Shown: one piece after another, positions 1 through 9,462 of the stretch | Numbering within the stretch: the first letter of the stretch is position 1 | Layout of the letters: each line of letters begins with the position of its first letter | From: Bin87 sp963666415 | Lineage (GTDB): Bacteria; Chloroflexota; Dehalococcoidia; Lucifugimonadales; UBA3495 | Direction: 5' to 3' | Assembly (NCBI GenBank): GCA_963666415.2 | Contig: CAXXPD010000003.1 | Location: forward strand, 682,001-746,000 | Length of the DNA: 64,000 nucleotides | Notes under the pieces: model-generated | The model's database searches: none | Seen by the model: only the letters and a program-made list of their open reading frames with translations | What the model was told of the DNA's origin: nothing | Position numbers and translations under genes: made by a program

Positions 1-5
1 CGTAG

Positions 6-40
6 TCGGTTGGTGTTGGCGACACCAACCGATATTTATT
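6..40 (+). terminator. Rho-independent terminator
   Basis: An 11-bp perfect stem (arms 6-16 and 22-32, loop TGGCG) is followed by the T-rich stretch ATATTTATTTT. It probably ends a gene lying left of the window. Confidence 0.65.
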
Positions 41-514
41 TTGACGAAAACGGTCTCTGGGATGGTAATTCCAACCCCCCGGCCAGTCGGAAACGGTCGA
101 TCCGGTTGGCGGGGGTGGTTTGGTGGGCGCATTCATTGGCTGTTCCGCAACCCCGATTTCGAGTACGGTCGTCGACTGATTGAGTGTTCCTGTTCGTTGC
201 CCTTTGATGTGGACGCCGGTGCGATGCGGTGTCGTTTATGCAATTTAGTGAAACTCATCGTTTTTTTGGCGATCCCATTCCCCCGATCAGAAAACCCTAG
301 GTCTAAATCAGGCGGTGCCGCCGGTCCCGTTTCGGTGATTTCGACAGGTCAATGCCACCAATGGAGAGGACCTCTTCCCCACCCCCCGGTCAACCGCGTG
401 AACCCGCTCTCGACCAACTGGCCGTGGTCTGCCCTGCTCGTCGTCGCAACGGTCTTGGGAAGGTCCCTCGTCAACGCCGACGACCCACTTGGCCGGACCC
501 CGCTCAAAAACTAA
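41..514. other. No recognisable gene upstream of the EF-Tu fragment
   Basis: Open frames exist here on both strands but none resembles a known protein. I searched for the EF-Tu P-loop (GHVDHGKT) in the forward frames just before the EF-Tu-like segment and did not find it. An in-frame TAA at 512-514 separates this stretch from the EF-Tu homology. Confidence 0.4.
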
Positions 515-1543
515 AAGCAACGCCCCGAGGAAATGGCTAGCGGCATCGCCATCGCCCACGTCGAGTACGAGACCGAGAACCGCCACTACGCCCATGTCGA
601 CTGCCCGGGCCACGCCGACTACATCAAAAACATGATCACCGGCGCCGCCCAGATGGACGGGGCGGTCCTCGTGGTATCCGCCCCCGACGGGCCGATGCCC
701 CAGACCCGCGAACACATCCTCCTGGCCCGGCAGGTGGAGGTCCCTTCGATCATCGTCGCGCTGAACAAGGTCGACATGATGGACGACGAGGAACTCCTGG
801 AACTGGTCGAGCTGGAAGTACGCGAACTGCTCGACCGCTACGGCTTCCCGGGCGACGACACACCCGTCGTCAGAGTAAGCGGCCTCAAGGCCCTCGAGGG
901 CGACGCTGAAGCCATGAAGGGTGTTCGGAAGTTGGTCACCACAATGGACGAATACATCCCCCAGCCGACCAGGGTGACGGACCAGCCCTTCCTCATGCCG
1001 ATCGAGGACGTATTCGGGATCAAGGGCCGCGGCACCGTCGTAACCGGCCGGGTCGAACGCGGCATGCTGAACGTCGGCCAGGAAGTCGAAATCATCCGCT
1101 CCGGCGACGTCCGCAGAACTGTGGCGACCGGCCTGGAAATGTTCCACAAGATGCTCAGCACCACAGAGGCCGGCGATGCGGTCGGAGTACTGCTGCGGGG
1201 TGTGGATCGGGAAGAGGTCGAACGCGGGCAAGTCCTGGTCGCCCCTGGCTCGATGAAGCCCTACCTCAGGGCGGAAGCCGAGGTCTACGTGCTGAGTCAG
1301 CAGGAGGGAAGCCGGCACACGCCGTTCTTCGACGGCTACACGCCCCAGTTCTACATCCGGACCTCCGACATGACGGGCAAGATCACCCTCCCGAACGGAA
1401 TCGAGATGGTGATGCCAGGCGACAACATCACCATGACGATCGAACTCATCACACCGGTGGCAATGGAAGAAGGACTGCACTTCGCGATCCGCGAGGGCGG
1501 ACGCACCGTCGGCGCCGGCGTCTTCACGAAGCTGCTGGAGTAG
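515..1543 (+). pseudogene. EF-Tu fragment lacking the P-loop segment
   Basis: The product matches elongation factor Tu from the end of the effector region to the C-terminus. Visible landmarks are DCPGHADY (G3), NKVD (G4), the domain 2 entry KGRGTVVTGRVERG and the domain 3 C-terminus REGGRTVGAGV. Homology begins at PEEMASGIAIAHVEY, matching the usual PEEKARGITI. The first 60 or so residues, including switch I and the GKT P-loop, are absent, and a TAA lies directly upstream. Several normally conserved positions are altered (RVSGLKALEG for SALKALEG; ATGLEMFHKMLS in domain 2). The ATG at 533 could start a 336-residue protein, but without a P-loop it could not be a normal GTPase. Most likely a duplicated, decaying tuf copy; a non-canonical translated fragment cannot be excluded. 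Confidence 0.8.
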
Positions 1544-1686
1544 CAGAGGTTCAAACCGCAACAAGGCAACCCAATCCCGGCACGCCGACGAGACGCGCTG
1601 GGATGAGTCACTCCACCGGCCTCCCGGCAAACGGGAAGGGAAAACCATCGGAAAGAACCGCAACCCACCAGGAAGACAGAAAGACG

Positions 1687-2226
1687 ATGCAGACACAGCC
1701 AAGGCTACAAGGTCTCGAAATCGGCCAGCTTGTGAAACGACTGGCAGACCTGCGCGGAAACCAGCTCAAAGTCGAGACATCCCGCGACGCAGCAACGTCC
1801 CCCAAAGAGCCGGCAACCACAAACGCGACCATCAACAAACGAACGGTCTCCTACCAGACGACATACCACCCGGCACGAGTACTCACGATGCTGCTCCGGA
1901 ACTGGGAACAACCCGTGATCATGGACGGTGTCAAGTGGCAACCGAGCATCGGCAACACGAAGGAGCAGGACCGGCTGCTCGTCTATCAGCAGAGGCTGCC
2001 GCTGGCTGGACAGCCCGAGACGAAGAAATCACCCAATCTGCATGGCAATCCAGCTCCCGCCATCAAAGCACTGGGCGTCGAGTTCAGCGTCCCGCCAATA
2101 CCGGGATACCCCGACTGGCGAAGCCGACACCTAAGCGCCCCAGATCCAGACGCCCAATGGCAACACTTCGGCATGAACGTATGGGCAACGGTCACACCGC
2201 GCCTCAAGCTCAGCGATGAAGCCGCT
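1687..2226 (+). pseudogene. Interrupted unknown gene, 5' part
   Basis: I do not recognise this gene. From ATG 1687 the frame encodes 180 residues (MQTQPRLQGLEIG...) before it meets the MITE at 2227. The open frame then runs 26 codons into the MITE (LEVWPESHWPGF...) and stops at 2304, so the current C-terminus is transposon sequence. If the MITE and one CTAG are removed, the frame continues directly into the 2402-3313 segment, giving one gene of 483 codons. The longer frame from 1603 adds 28 residues of poor quality. The ATG at 1687 was preferred because the upstream codons look non-coding. Confidence 0.6.
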
Positions 2227-2405
2227 CTAGAGGTCTGGCCGGAAAGCCATTGGCCGGGTTTTGCACTACTCCAAGTAGACGTATTACAGTCGTATACGGC
2301 GTGATAGTGTATGCAATACGTTTCAAAAACCCATCATTACATCGGTAATCGACGTCAAGAAAATAACGGCTTGTGGAGAATCGGGGTTCCCGGCCAGATT
2401 TCTAG
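2227..2405 (+). mobile_element. 179-bp MITE, copy 1
   Basis: The unit is bounded by CTAG on both sides. Imperfect terminal inverted repeats follow: AGGTCTGGCCGG at the left and, read inward, AAATCTGGCCGG at the right. It carries no plausible gene. Three more copies of the same length occur at 6672, 18062 and 18237. The CTAG is either a 4-bp target duplication (IS5-like YTAR) or a TA duplication within CTAG (IS630-like); the sequence cannot decide which. The insertion disrupts the gene spanning 1687-3313. Confidence 0.85.
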
Positions 2406-3313
2406 GGTGTCAGTTCCTTGCCCACGAGGATATCCCATACCTCATCCTCGGCGAACTCGCCCAAGCCGAGATTGAGGAACAGACCGAAACCGCCGTCCAG
2501 AGGGCGGTTGAAAAGCTGGAAGAGATCACCGGCGCAAGAAACTTCCAGACCACAATGGACGCCCAGGAAGCGGCCGGATCACATCCAGCCTATACGTGCG
2601 GAAAAGGCGTACGGCTGAACATAAACGGCAAATGTCGAGCGGGGCAGATGACGCAGACGGACTGCGAAGAAACCGTGAACGCATCATTCGCCAGAGCACT
2701 CTACCTGAACCCAGACGCTGGCCTCGCGCCAGTATCCGGACACTACGACACCGGCACCACCGTTTTGATTGTCCCCAAAGCGGTACGCCTCGTCGGACAA
2801 GACGGCAAAGTACAAGAGCAGGAACTGCCCGGCCGGCCGCGACCCAACGCCCAAGCCCTCAGACGTTACCCCAACCCGGCTCGCGTACGAAGTATCAGTC
2901 TACTGGTGGAAATACGACCACTGGACTACGACGGTGACACAGAACGACAGTGGGTCGATACCGACCTGCTGGTACGCGGACACGGCGACCACGTAGTCGC
3001 CACCCTGTCGGACCAGTTCACGGGCGACGCCGAAAGCTTGACCGACCTGCTGGTCCATATGTCAAATCAATACGCCAGCCACCAGTTGACGGAGACATGG
3101 GAACAACGCTTGAAATGCGCCGTAAGCGCCCACCGGGCCCTCGGCGACGAGGACACGGCATTCCAAACGGAACTCGATATCATGGCCAGAAAATTCCTGC
3201 GCGAGCAACGCTCGAGACCGCATAGAGACCACTTCGAGGTTAAAACCGCAGAAGGCATCATCAGCTGGACGAGGAAGCCGAAGGAACCGGAGCCCGCGCC
3301 GAAGAATGCTTAG
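2402..3313 (+). pseudogene. Interrupted unknown gene, 3' part
   Basis: The frame is open from the MITE's right CTAG (2402) to the stop at 3313 and is in phase with the 1687-2226 segment once the MITE is removed. It begins LGCQFLAHEDIPYLILGE and includes an acidic, probably helical stretch (AQAEIEEQTETAVQRAVEKL). An internal ATG at 2648 (MTQTDCEETVNAS) could start a 221-residue protein today, so the second half may still be expressed. The C-terminal half has no motif I know. Neighbours downstream run on the same strand. Confidence 0.55.
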
Positions 3314-3440
3314 CGGGCCCCGTTCAACGCCCGCGAGTAGCAGAGAGTAGATAGAGCATCGTCTCCCGGATGTACGGGTACCCGAGGATCTGACGCAGGT
3401 CCTAGAGACCATCGCCGGCCAGAGCCGCAGAAGGATAAAA

Positions 3441-3992
3441 ATGGCACAGGATCAACATCAGGAAACAGAAGCAACCAGCGTCATGGTAATCATCTGGCTG
3501 ACGCCACCTGAAGCCAAGGCACTGGTAGAGATGGCGTCGGCCCGATACACAACCACCGCCGAAACGGTGCGGCAAGCGGTCAAAAAACTCCTCAGGGAAA
3601 CCAGATGCCACGGACCGGGCCACACCAGAGAGCAACTGCACGAGATGATGGCCCAGTCGCCGCTTTCGATCATCCTGGACCCCGACGCTCTGTGGGACCA
3701 GTCCGACCTTGACGAAACCACCAGGTGGCCCACCGACACGGAAGGCAACGATCTCATCGACGAGGTCAACTTCGCCGTAGGCAACAACCCGTCAATCCCC
3801 TACATGACCGCGACCTTTGAGCAAGACAACCTGCCACCACACCACTGGCGCGGATACCTGTTGCCATCAACCGAAAACCTCGGAGAGCTGGGCGACCTGC
3901 CGGAAAATGTGTACCCGAACGAAACGTTCACGGAAGCATGCCAGGCACTATACGAAACGTACTCGGAACGACACCGCACCAACGCCGGATGA
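3441..3992 (+). CDS. Hypothetical protein with possible ribbon-helix-helix-like N-terminus
   Basis: 183 residues, not recognised. Residues about 15-50 (VMVIIWLTPPEAKALVEMAS, then YTTTAETVRQAVKKLLRE) have the strand-helix-helix rhythm of a small DNA-binding or antitoxin-like segment; this is only a resemblance. The rest is acidic and has no recognisable domain. It starts 128 bases after the preceding frame, and the next gene follows after 27 bases, so 3441-4664 may be one transcript. Confidence 0.5.
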   Translation: MAQDQHQETEATSVMVIIWLTPPEAKALVEMASARYTTTAETVRQAVKKLLRETRCHGPGHTREQLHEMMAQSPLSIILDPDALWDQSDLDETTRWPTDTEGNDLIDEVNFAVGNNPSIPYMTATFEQDNLPPHHWRGYLLPSTENLGELGDLPENVYPNETFTEACQALYETYSERHRTNAG

Positions 3993-4019
3993 CGACCCCA
4001 AAAGTGAGAGAGCAACGCC

Positions 4020-4406
4020 ATGTACGACCCGACCAGACCGATGAGCAGAGCCGACATCGCCCACGACCTATTCGAGAAGCTCGGTGAGGAAGTAATGCTT
4101 GCCTACATCGAGATAATGGCACCACGGCTGACACCATGGGAGCAGACCGACACCATCACGTTTTGGGACGCCAGCCAAGTCAGCCGACACCTGCCAAACC
4201 GGCTCAACCCGGAGAGAACTCCGCACTACCATTTCATCGGCTCACCACACCTGCCCGAGCAGGAAGAACGGAAGGAACCAGCCAACCCGTCGACGCAACA
4301 ACCCCCAACGATCGAAAACACTCACTTGGGCAACCCGCTCGACACGGAGTCAGTCATCATCGAGATCCTAAACGGCGCGGAGAGCATCGCCCGGAACGAT
4401 CTCTAA
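4020..4406 (+). CDS. Hypothetical protein
   Basis: 128 residues, not recognised. The N-terminus (MYDPTRPMSRADIAHDLFEK) is followed by a helical segment EEVMLAYIEIMAPRL and a Pro/Glu/Thr-rich middle. It lies 27 bases after the previous gene and 6 bases before the next one on the same strand, which suggests an operon. No function can be proposed. Confidence 0.5.
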   Translation: MYDPTRPMSRADIAHDLFEKLGEEVMLAYIEIMAPRLTPWEQTDTITFWDASQVSRHLPNRLNPERTPHYHFIGSPHLPEQEERKEPANPSTQQPPTIENTHLGNPLDTESVIIEILNGAESIARNDL

Positions 4407-4412
4407 ATACCC

Positions 4413-4664
4413 ATGCCGTACGAATCGTATACCAACCAGAACCACCAGCGGTCCATCGCAATATTCATGGCAACCGTTCCACAAGCCCACCACATGATCA
4501 ACGACGTGTTGTTGATAGCCGCAATACCGCCCGAAATTCGGAACGACAACGAACTCGTAACCGCAATGATCACCAAAAGGTGCATGGAGGAACTCGACAA
4601 CACGGACTGGCTCGCCCTTGTGGAAGCGATCAAGAAGGTCATCAGCCAAGAGCAGGAGCGCTGA
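4413..4664 (+). CDS. Small hypothetical protein
   Basis: 83 residues, not recognised. The composition suggests a mostly helical soluble protein (PQAHHMINDVLLIAAIPPEI and WLALVEAIKKVISQEQ). It starts 6 bases after the preceding stop and is the last member of the three-gene run 3441-4664. Confidence 0.45.
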   Translation: MPYESYTNQNHQRSIAIFMATVPQAHHMINDVLLIAAIPPEIRNDNELVTAMITKRCMEELDNTDWLALVEAIKKVISQEQER

Positions 4665-5223
4665 TGCAGGTGATGATGTCAGCACTCGACATCCGGCCCT
4701 TTCGGCGGCGGTTGGGCAAGTGATTGCAGGCCAACCAACCAACGGCGCCGGCAACACCAAACACGCCGGGGCAGTTTACGTCACCCCATCCAATGGATTA
4801 GAACCCCACCGCCGTCATCGCCCCGGGCCACCAGCACCCCACGCCGCCGGCACTGGAAAACCAGCCAAGCCCCGACCCCACAAACACGAACTCTCAGCCT
4901 GGTTTTAAGGCCAAAAGGTGTCATTACACGTCAAACCCCCAAAAACGCCGTCACAGCTCGTATTTGTACCCTCTATAGCGATTTCTCAGCACGATCGGAT
5001 AGCAGATTTACGGCCTCAGCACCGATGCACCGCACACCCATCAAAATCGGACGAAAACGGGGTGGCTTCAGATCACCACACCCACACCCATACCCAAAGG
5101 AATCTACATCCACGCCATGTCCATCAACACCAAACGAGCAACCCGCAAGACCAACGAAGCATCCACGTAGTGCCATACAAGCAGTCAGTATCACAACGAG
5201 GCAGAATTAACATCAGGAAACAG
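4665..5223. other. Non-coding stretch, includes the probable CRISPR leader side
   Basis: No convincing gene. Open frames here (for example 4918-5454) run straight through the CRISPR repeats and have proline/histidine-rich, random-looking products. By comparison with type I-E arrays the leader should lie on this side, because the most degenerate repeat is at the other end. I see no clear promoter. Confidence 0.4.
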
Positions 5224-5449
5224 GGTCGCCCCGCGTACGCGGGGGTTTACCCTTACAGATGCGCTCATACCACCGCACGATCGCGGTCGCCCCGTGTATG
5301 CGGGGGTTTACCGACACCCGCATTGCCGCCGAACCAAGAAAAAAAGGTCGCCCCGCGTACGCGGGGGTTTACCATACGAATGCTCAGCGGAGAGGATCCC
5401 ACCTACGCTCTCGGGAACGTAGGTCGCCCCGTATACGCGGGGGGTTACC
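5224..5449 (+). CRISPR. Short orphan CRISPR array, type I-E-like repeats
   Basis: Four 28-nt repeats at 5224-5251, 5285-5312, 5346-5373 and 5422-5449. The first and third carry the perfect 16-bp palindrome CCCCGCGTACGCGGGG and all end TTACC, as in type I-E repeats. Spacers 1 and 2 are 33 nt each; spacer 3 is 48 nt. The second and fourth repeats are degenerate (CCCCGTGTATGCGGGG and CCCCGTATACGCGGGG cores). No cas gene is present in the window, so the array is either an orphan, a decaying remnant, or served in trans. Confidence 0.8.
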
Positions 5450-5491
5450 GATAACGACCCCAACCCGCCACCAAAGAGGAGCAACTCAAAC

Positions 5492-5887
5492 ATGAAAAAC
5501 CACACCGTCATGGTACGGATGCTCAACTCGGACCAAGTAGCCAGTGTCACCGAACACGCCAAAAACCTCGGCGCCCTAGCCTTCGAGGTTCACGAAACAG
5601 AATCCGGCGAGTACCGCTCCATCAAAAACGCAGGGGAGTACTACCGCAACGGCTTCACCAACCATCCCTACGTCGAAGAGGCGATCGAAGCCGGCTACAC
5701 CCTAAACCACTGGGACGATCTTTCCTACGAAGACAAATGCCAGTTCACCGAGATGGTCGAACTGTACTCCGAAGGCGACGACTACATCGCCCCCAGCCTG
5801 AACCAGACCGGGGAGAACTTCGACGCCTTCATCGCCAACCACAGTGGCTCGCTTCAGCAAAACGTCAAGCCGGAACACTCCGCATGA
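5492..5887 (+). CDS. Hypothetical acidic protein
   Basis: 131 residues, preceded by AAAGAGGAGCAA a few bases before the ATG. Not recognised with certainty. The acidic character and the stretch ending SYEDKCQFTEMVELYSEGDDY are loosely reminiscent of antirestriction-type phage/plasmid proteins, but I cannot assign it. Its stop overlaps the next start as ATGA (5884-5887), implying translational coupling. Confidence 0.55.
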   Translation: MKNHTVMVRMLNSDQVASVTEHAKNLGALAFEVHETESGEYRSIKNAGEYYRNGFTNHPYVEEAIEAGYTLNHWDDLSYEDKCQFTEMVELYSEGDDYIAPSLNQTGENFDAFIANHSGSLQQNVKPEHSA

Positions 5888-6270
5888 TCACAGTACCCGG
5901 CCTGGAGATATTCGGCGAACCAACCACACCGCTGGGAAAACTCCCCTACGACGGGCAGGCCATGGGCGTCTCGAACTATTACGCACGTCCACTTCACTAC
6001 GACCGGAGACACATCGACGCCATCGGCCAGTACACCCAAGCGCTGATCGACGTCATCGACCCTCCGCTACTCTGGAACTACAGCCCATTCCACGACTACT
6101 TCGACAGCCATTTCGACACCGAAGGCGTCCACTTCACCGACGACTACATCGTCGACGCCGACGACAACATATCGTTCCTAGAAGGCGGAACACCCCACCA
6201 CCTCGGCGCACACCCCTGCTGCTTCCCGATGGGCGAAACCCAAGGCCTGGCCCTGACCCCGAAAAACTAA
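5884..6270 (+). CDS. Hypothetical protein, coupled to the preceding gene
   Basis: 128 residues from the ATG at 5884, which overlaps the upstream stop (ATGA). Not recognised. It is rich in aromatic and acidic residues (LWNYSPFHDYFDSHFDTEGV, FTDDYIVDADDN). A longer frame from 5737 exists but would overlap the upstream gene out of phase, so the coupled start is preferred. Confidence 0.5.
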   Translation: MITVPGLEIFGEPTTPLGKLPYDGQAMGVSNYYARPLHYDRRHIDAIGQYTQALIDVIDPPLLWNYSPFHDYFDSHFDTEGVHFTDDYIVDADDNISFLEGGTPHHLGAHPCCFPMGETQGLALTPKN

Positions 6271-6671
6271 ACCCTAGACACCAGCCCGGTTGATAAACCC
6301 GATCCAGTTCTTCGAGGAGCTGTCCCAGTACGATCTCCGCCCCGACCAAACCAGCCACGTATTCCCAAGTCCAACCTGCCCTTCATCGCCACACTGGTCC
6401 TCTACCTCTCCATGACCCTTTTCCGAAAACTCCGCCTCAATCGCACCCGACAACGGATCTCCGATCTAACCTCCCACACGTCCACCCACCCAAAACCAGA
6501 CGACTCCGGTCAGCCCCAACCACCCGCTTTTACTCACCCGAATTTCCATCACCGACCCACGCAGTAATTCACCCCCCAGACCCGCAGAATTGCCAAAATT
6601 AGAACACCCGTACTAGCCAACCAGGTGTCCATTTTTTATACACAAATAGGCACGTTTCCTATTACAACCCC
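6271..6671. other. No gene seen
   Basis: Between the coupled gene pair and MITE copy 2. It is Pro/Thr-codon rich in one frame but carries stops in all frames and has no recognisable product or structured element. Confidence 0.35.
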
Positions 6672-6850
6672 CTAGAGGTCTGGCCGGAAAGCCATTGGCC
6701 GGGTTTTGCACTACGCCAAGCAGACGTATTACAGTCGTATACGGCGTGATAGTGTATGCAATACGTTTCAAGACCCCATTATTACATCGGTAATCGACGC
6801 CAAGAAAATAACGGCTTGGGGAGAATCGAGGTTTCCGGCCAGATTTCTAG
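6672..6850 (+). mobile_element. 179-bp MITE, copy 2
   Basis: Same length and ends as copy 1 (CTAG boundaries, AGGTCTGGCCGG left end, CCGGCCAGATTT right end), with scattered substitutions. It sits between genes and carries no gene. Confidence 0.85.
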
Positions 6851-7201
6851 GGGCCGCAATCGGGCGATGTCCCGTCAACCAGGAGTCGCCGTTTTACCTT
6901 TGCGTAGTGCTCAACAATGTACAAATGTTCTGTTTTTGTCCGGTTTTATTGAGACTGTGCTCAGGTCGGGCTTTTCATACTCAAAAAAGCGACATCCGCT
7001 CGGCCAACGCCGTGTCGCTGTTTTAGGTAGCGAACCAGTACCCGTCTATAGCGATTATCTGTCTCAATAACCGGCATACCACCCTAAAACCGCCCCTCCT
7101 CGAGCCGGTAAATTGATGCCGCGAAGGCTCAAAAATACGCCCTACCAGCGCGGCAAACAGAGCTGGTTTTCCGGCCAAGAAAACCCGAAATCGCAGGAGC
7201 G
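6851..7201. other. Non-coding; contains one hairpin
   Basis: No credible gene. The only structure seen is a compound hairpin at 6988-7019 (arms AGCGACA/TGTCGCT with an inner CGGC/GCCG), flanked by A-runs on the left and TTTTA on the right, a possible bidirectional terminator. Confidence 0.4.
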
Positions 7202-8021
7202 ATGATCATGCACGAACCGCAGCCGATCCCCCGTAGAGAGAACACAACCAAAACCTTTGACGACGACCTGATAGCCCGAACGCTCCGCAACGCGGCCGAC
7301 ATCAGGAGGGCCCTGAGGTTCAGCAAGGGCGACCTGTTTCTCGACGCAGACGGACGTAGCAGCGACCCCGAACAGGCCGCTCAGGCATCAACCTATGGAT
7401 GCCTCAGGCTGGCATCAATGGCCCCATGTCCAGACGATTCTCTGGACGCCCGAGACCTCCGCTGGCACGCCGCGACACGTTTCCAAAGACGCATCGGTTA
7501 CGGTATCGAGACCTACGACAACGACCCCAACACAACCGCCGAAACAGTTGCTGCCGACCTTGAGAAAACCGCGGCAGAGGTCAGGAACCCAGCAGCCCGT
7601 TACACCGCCGAGGCGTTGGAAAAGGCCGGCCATCCTGAGGCCGCAGAACGGCTCTACTACATCCTCAAGGAACTCGCCGACGACCCAGATGAAGTGCCGG
7701 TATCACAGGCATCCCTAGCCCACCTGGCCGGTTTCATCGCCACCACAACATTGCCCCCACGGAGCGATCATTTCCATAAGTCCGGACGGCAACGCCACCA
7801 TCGAATGGCACTTCACCGGACCACCCGAACATGGGGCAAAAGTTGGGATCCTCGCCATCCTGATACACCAAGACGCGACCATCCAGATCGCCGGAGTTTC
7901 AGCCCCGGTGACGGAGCCCAACCGGACTCGGGTATCGGGCCGATTCAGCAAGCCCGACCAGGCAATGCGAGCCGCCGAGCCCCTCCTGCAGATGATCCGT
8001 GACGACCGTTCAGCAGACTAG
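7202..8021 (+). pseudogene. Unknown gene with a +1 frameshift near 7755
   Basis: The first about 185 residues (MIMHEPQPIPRRENTTK... to LAHLAGFIATT) form a good coding frame. After the C5 run at about 7752-7757 that frame becomes His/Arg-rich and implausible. The next frame over then reads AIISISPDGNATIEWHFTGP ... MRAAEPLLQMIRDDRSAD and stops at 8021. The combined length is one base more than a multiple of three. Not recognised. It converges on the anti-sigma-like gene with a 4-base overlap of the 3' ends. The cause may be a real mutation, a sequencing error, or programmed slippage. Confidence 0.6.
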
Positions 8022-8431
8022 CCGGACCGGGCAACCGACATCGTGAGCCGGTTCTTACCCATCTCGTAGGAGTAGGCCAACTCGTCAGTAATGGCCTTGA
8101 CGATATAGACACCCAACCCGCCTTCAGAACGGCCATCGATACCAGATTCAACGTCCGGCTCCGGCGCCTCCACAGTCGGGTCAAAACGCAGCCCGTCATC
8201 CGCGAAATCAATCTTTACGGACGACGGACACGAATCGATCAGGATATCGAAACGACGGCCATCCACGACACCGTAGTCCCGGACATTGAGGGCCAGTTCC
8301 TCAAGAACCAGGTTGACCCGCATCACCAACACGCCGTCCCAGCCCTGACACTCACCGAACTCTTCAATTCGGGAAGCGATCACGACCAGATCGACTTCCA
8401 CCGCCGGCATTCCGAATTCAAGCCTCTCCAA
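8018..8431 (-). CDS. Anti-sigma-factor-type HATPase (RsbW-like)
   Basis: 137 residues of the GHKL ATPase fold used by RsbW/SpoIIAB kinases and related phosphatase-linked regulators. The N box is NLVLEELALNVRDYG, the G1 box is DDGLRFDP, and the G2 region is GGLGVYIVKAITDELAY. In the family these proteins bind ATP and phosphorylate a STAS antagonist or sequester a sigma factor. It starts 10 bases downstream of the PP2C-like gene on the same strand, so the two form a partner-switching pair. No STAS antagonist or sigma factor gene is seen nearby. Confidence 0.8.
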   Translation of the reverse strand: MERLEFGMPAVEVDLVVIASRIEEFGECQGWDGVLVMRVNLVLEELALNVRDYGVVDGRRFDILIDSCPSSVKIDFADDGLRFDPTVEAPEPDVESGIDGRSEGGLGVYIVKAITDELAYSYEMGKNRLTMSVARSG

Positions 8432-8441
8432 GACAAAACTC

Positions 8442-8950
8442 CTAACCCAGACGCTTCAGAACCATGCAGGTGATGTCGTCAGACTGAACCTGCCCGCCGG
8501 CAAAACCACGTACAGCATCAACCATCAGATGGCAGCATTTCTCTGCGTCCACATTGCCGACGTTGTCGAGGACATGGTGCATCCGTTCCCACCCGAACAG
8601 TTCACCCGAACCGTTCATAGCCTCCGGCACCCCATCACTGAACAGGAACAGAGCATCTCCAGGGAGCAGCTTGACCTGCGAAACAGCGTAATCCTCATCC
8701 TCCATGATTCCCAGCACGGCGTCAGCGGTCGGTTCCAGCGCAACGGAGGATCCGGCCGACCGGTAAAGCAACGGCGCCGGATGGCCAGCGTTCGCGTAGG
8801 TAAGCGAGCCATCGACCGGGTCAAAGACCCCAAAGAACAGGGTCACGAACATGAACAGAGGATTGTCTTCACACATAACGCGGTTGACTTCATAGAGGAT
8901 CCGGCCCGCATCGCTGACGCCGATAGCCGCGCCCCTGACCAGCGGAAGCC
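8442..8950 (-). pseudogene. SpoIIE/RsbU-type PP2C phosphatase, N-terminally truncated
   Basis: The C-terminal part of a PP2C-like serine phosphatase is clear: FVTLFFGVFDP, YANAGHPAPLLYR, LLPGDALFLFSDGVPEAMN and SDDITCMVLK. The ATG at 8876 gives only 144 residues. Family sequence continues upstream (RGAAIGVSDAGRILYEVNRV) without a start and then meets a TAA. A plausible earlier piece, MASA, lies in another frame. The sensor and N-terminal metal-binding part of the domain are missing, so this copy is probably inactive. It partners the downstream RsbW-like gene. Confidence 0.75.
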
Positions 8951-8959
8951 ATTACCTCA

Positions 8960-9462
8960 TGCGCCGTCGCTCCAGCGGTGGCGCACCAGCGGACGCATGT
9001 GCCTTAAGGCGAACAAGAGGTGGCGCGGCAGAGAGGAGAGCTGAACCACATGACGCGGCTTACGTTGGCCAGCTAGCACTCGTGTCCCTACAGGAGTTCC
9101 AACTGCCGTATGGATGTGATGTCGTCGGCCAAAAAGGTTTGATAACCGCCGTCCGATCGTCCCCAAAAATCGCCATAAAGGGCACAAATGCGAGCTCTCG
9201 CAGCATTTTCGATGCTTGGAGGCATCCGCCCACGTCTTCTGGCGAAAAACGGCCTGAGATCGCGTTATTTGGTCTGCGCTTCGGCGGGCATCCACCTCTT
9301 AGCCTGCTTCAACGCTTGCCTGTTCTGTCGAGTCACAATGGAGATAAATCCCGGAATCGGATGCCCATTGGATCGAACCAAAACGGTTGCTTTCACCGCT
9401 AGTGCCGCGGCGGCTGCCAATATCGAGGCTGGCTGTTTCCAAAACGAACCGACCTCATGATC
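8960..9462. other. No confident gene
   Basis: Frames are open on both strands. The minus-strand segment about 9265-9460 has a membrane-segment-like stretch (PASILAAAAALAVKATVLV) but no clear start, because the 83-bp inverted-repeat element at 9463 sits where the start would be. It might be the tail of an interrupted small membrane protein. Confidence 0.3.

Noticed and set aside
308..1702. 464-codon minus-strand open frame opposite the EF-Tu fragment
   Set aside because: It is the shadow of the coding strand (His/Val/Asp/Gly-rich, no family match).
4918..5454. 178-codon frame through the CRISPR array
   Set aside because: It translates the repeats into RSPRVCGG-type peptides and has no coding signal.
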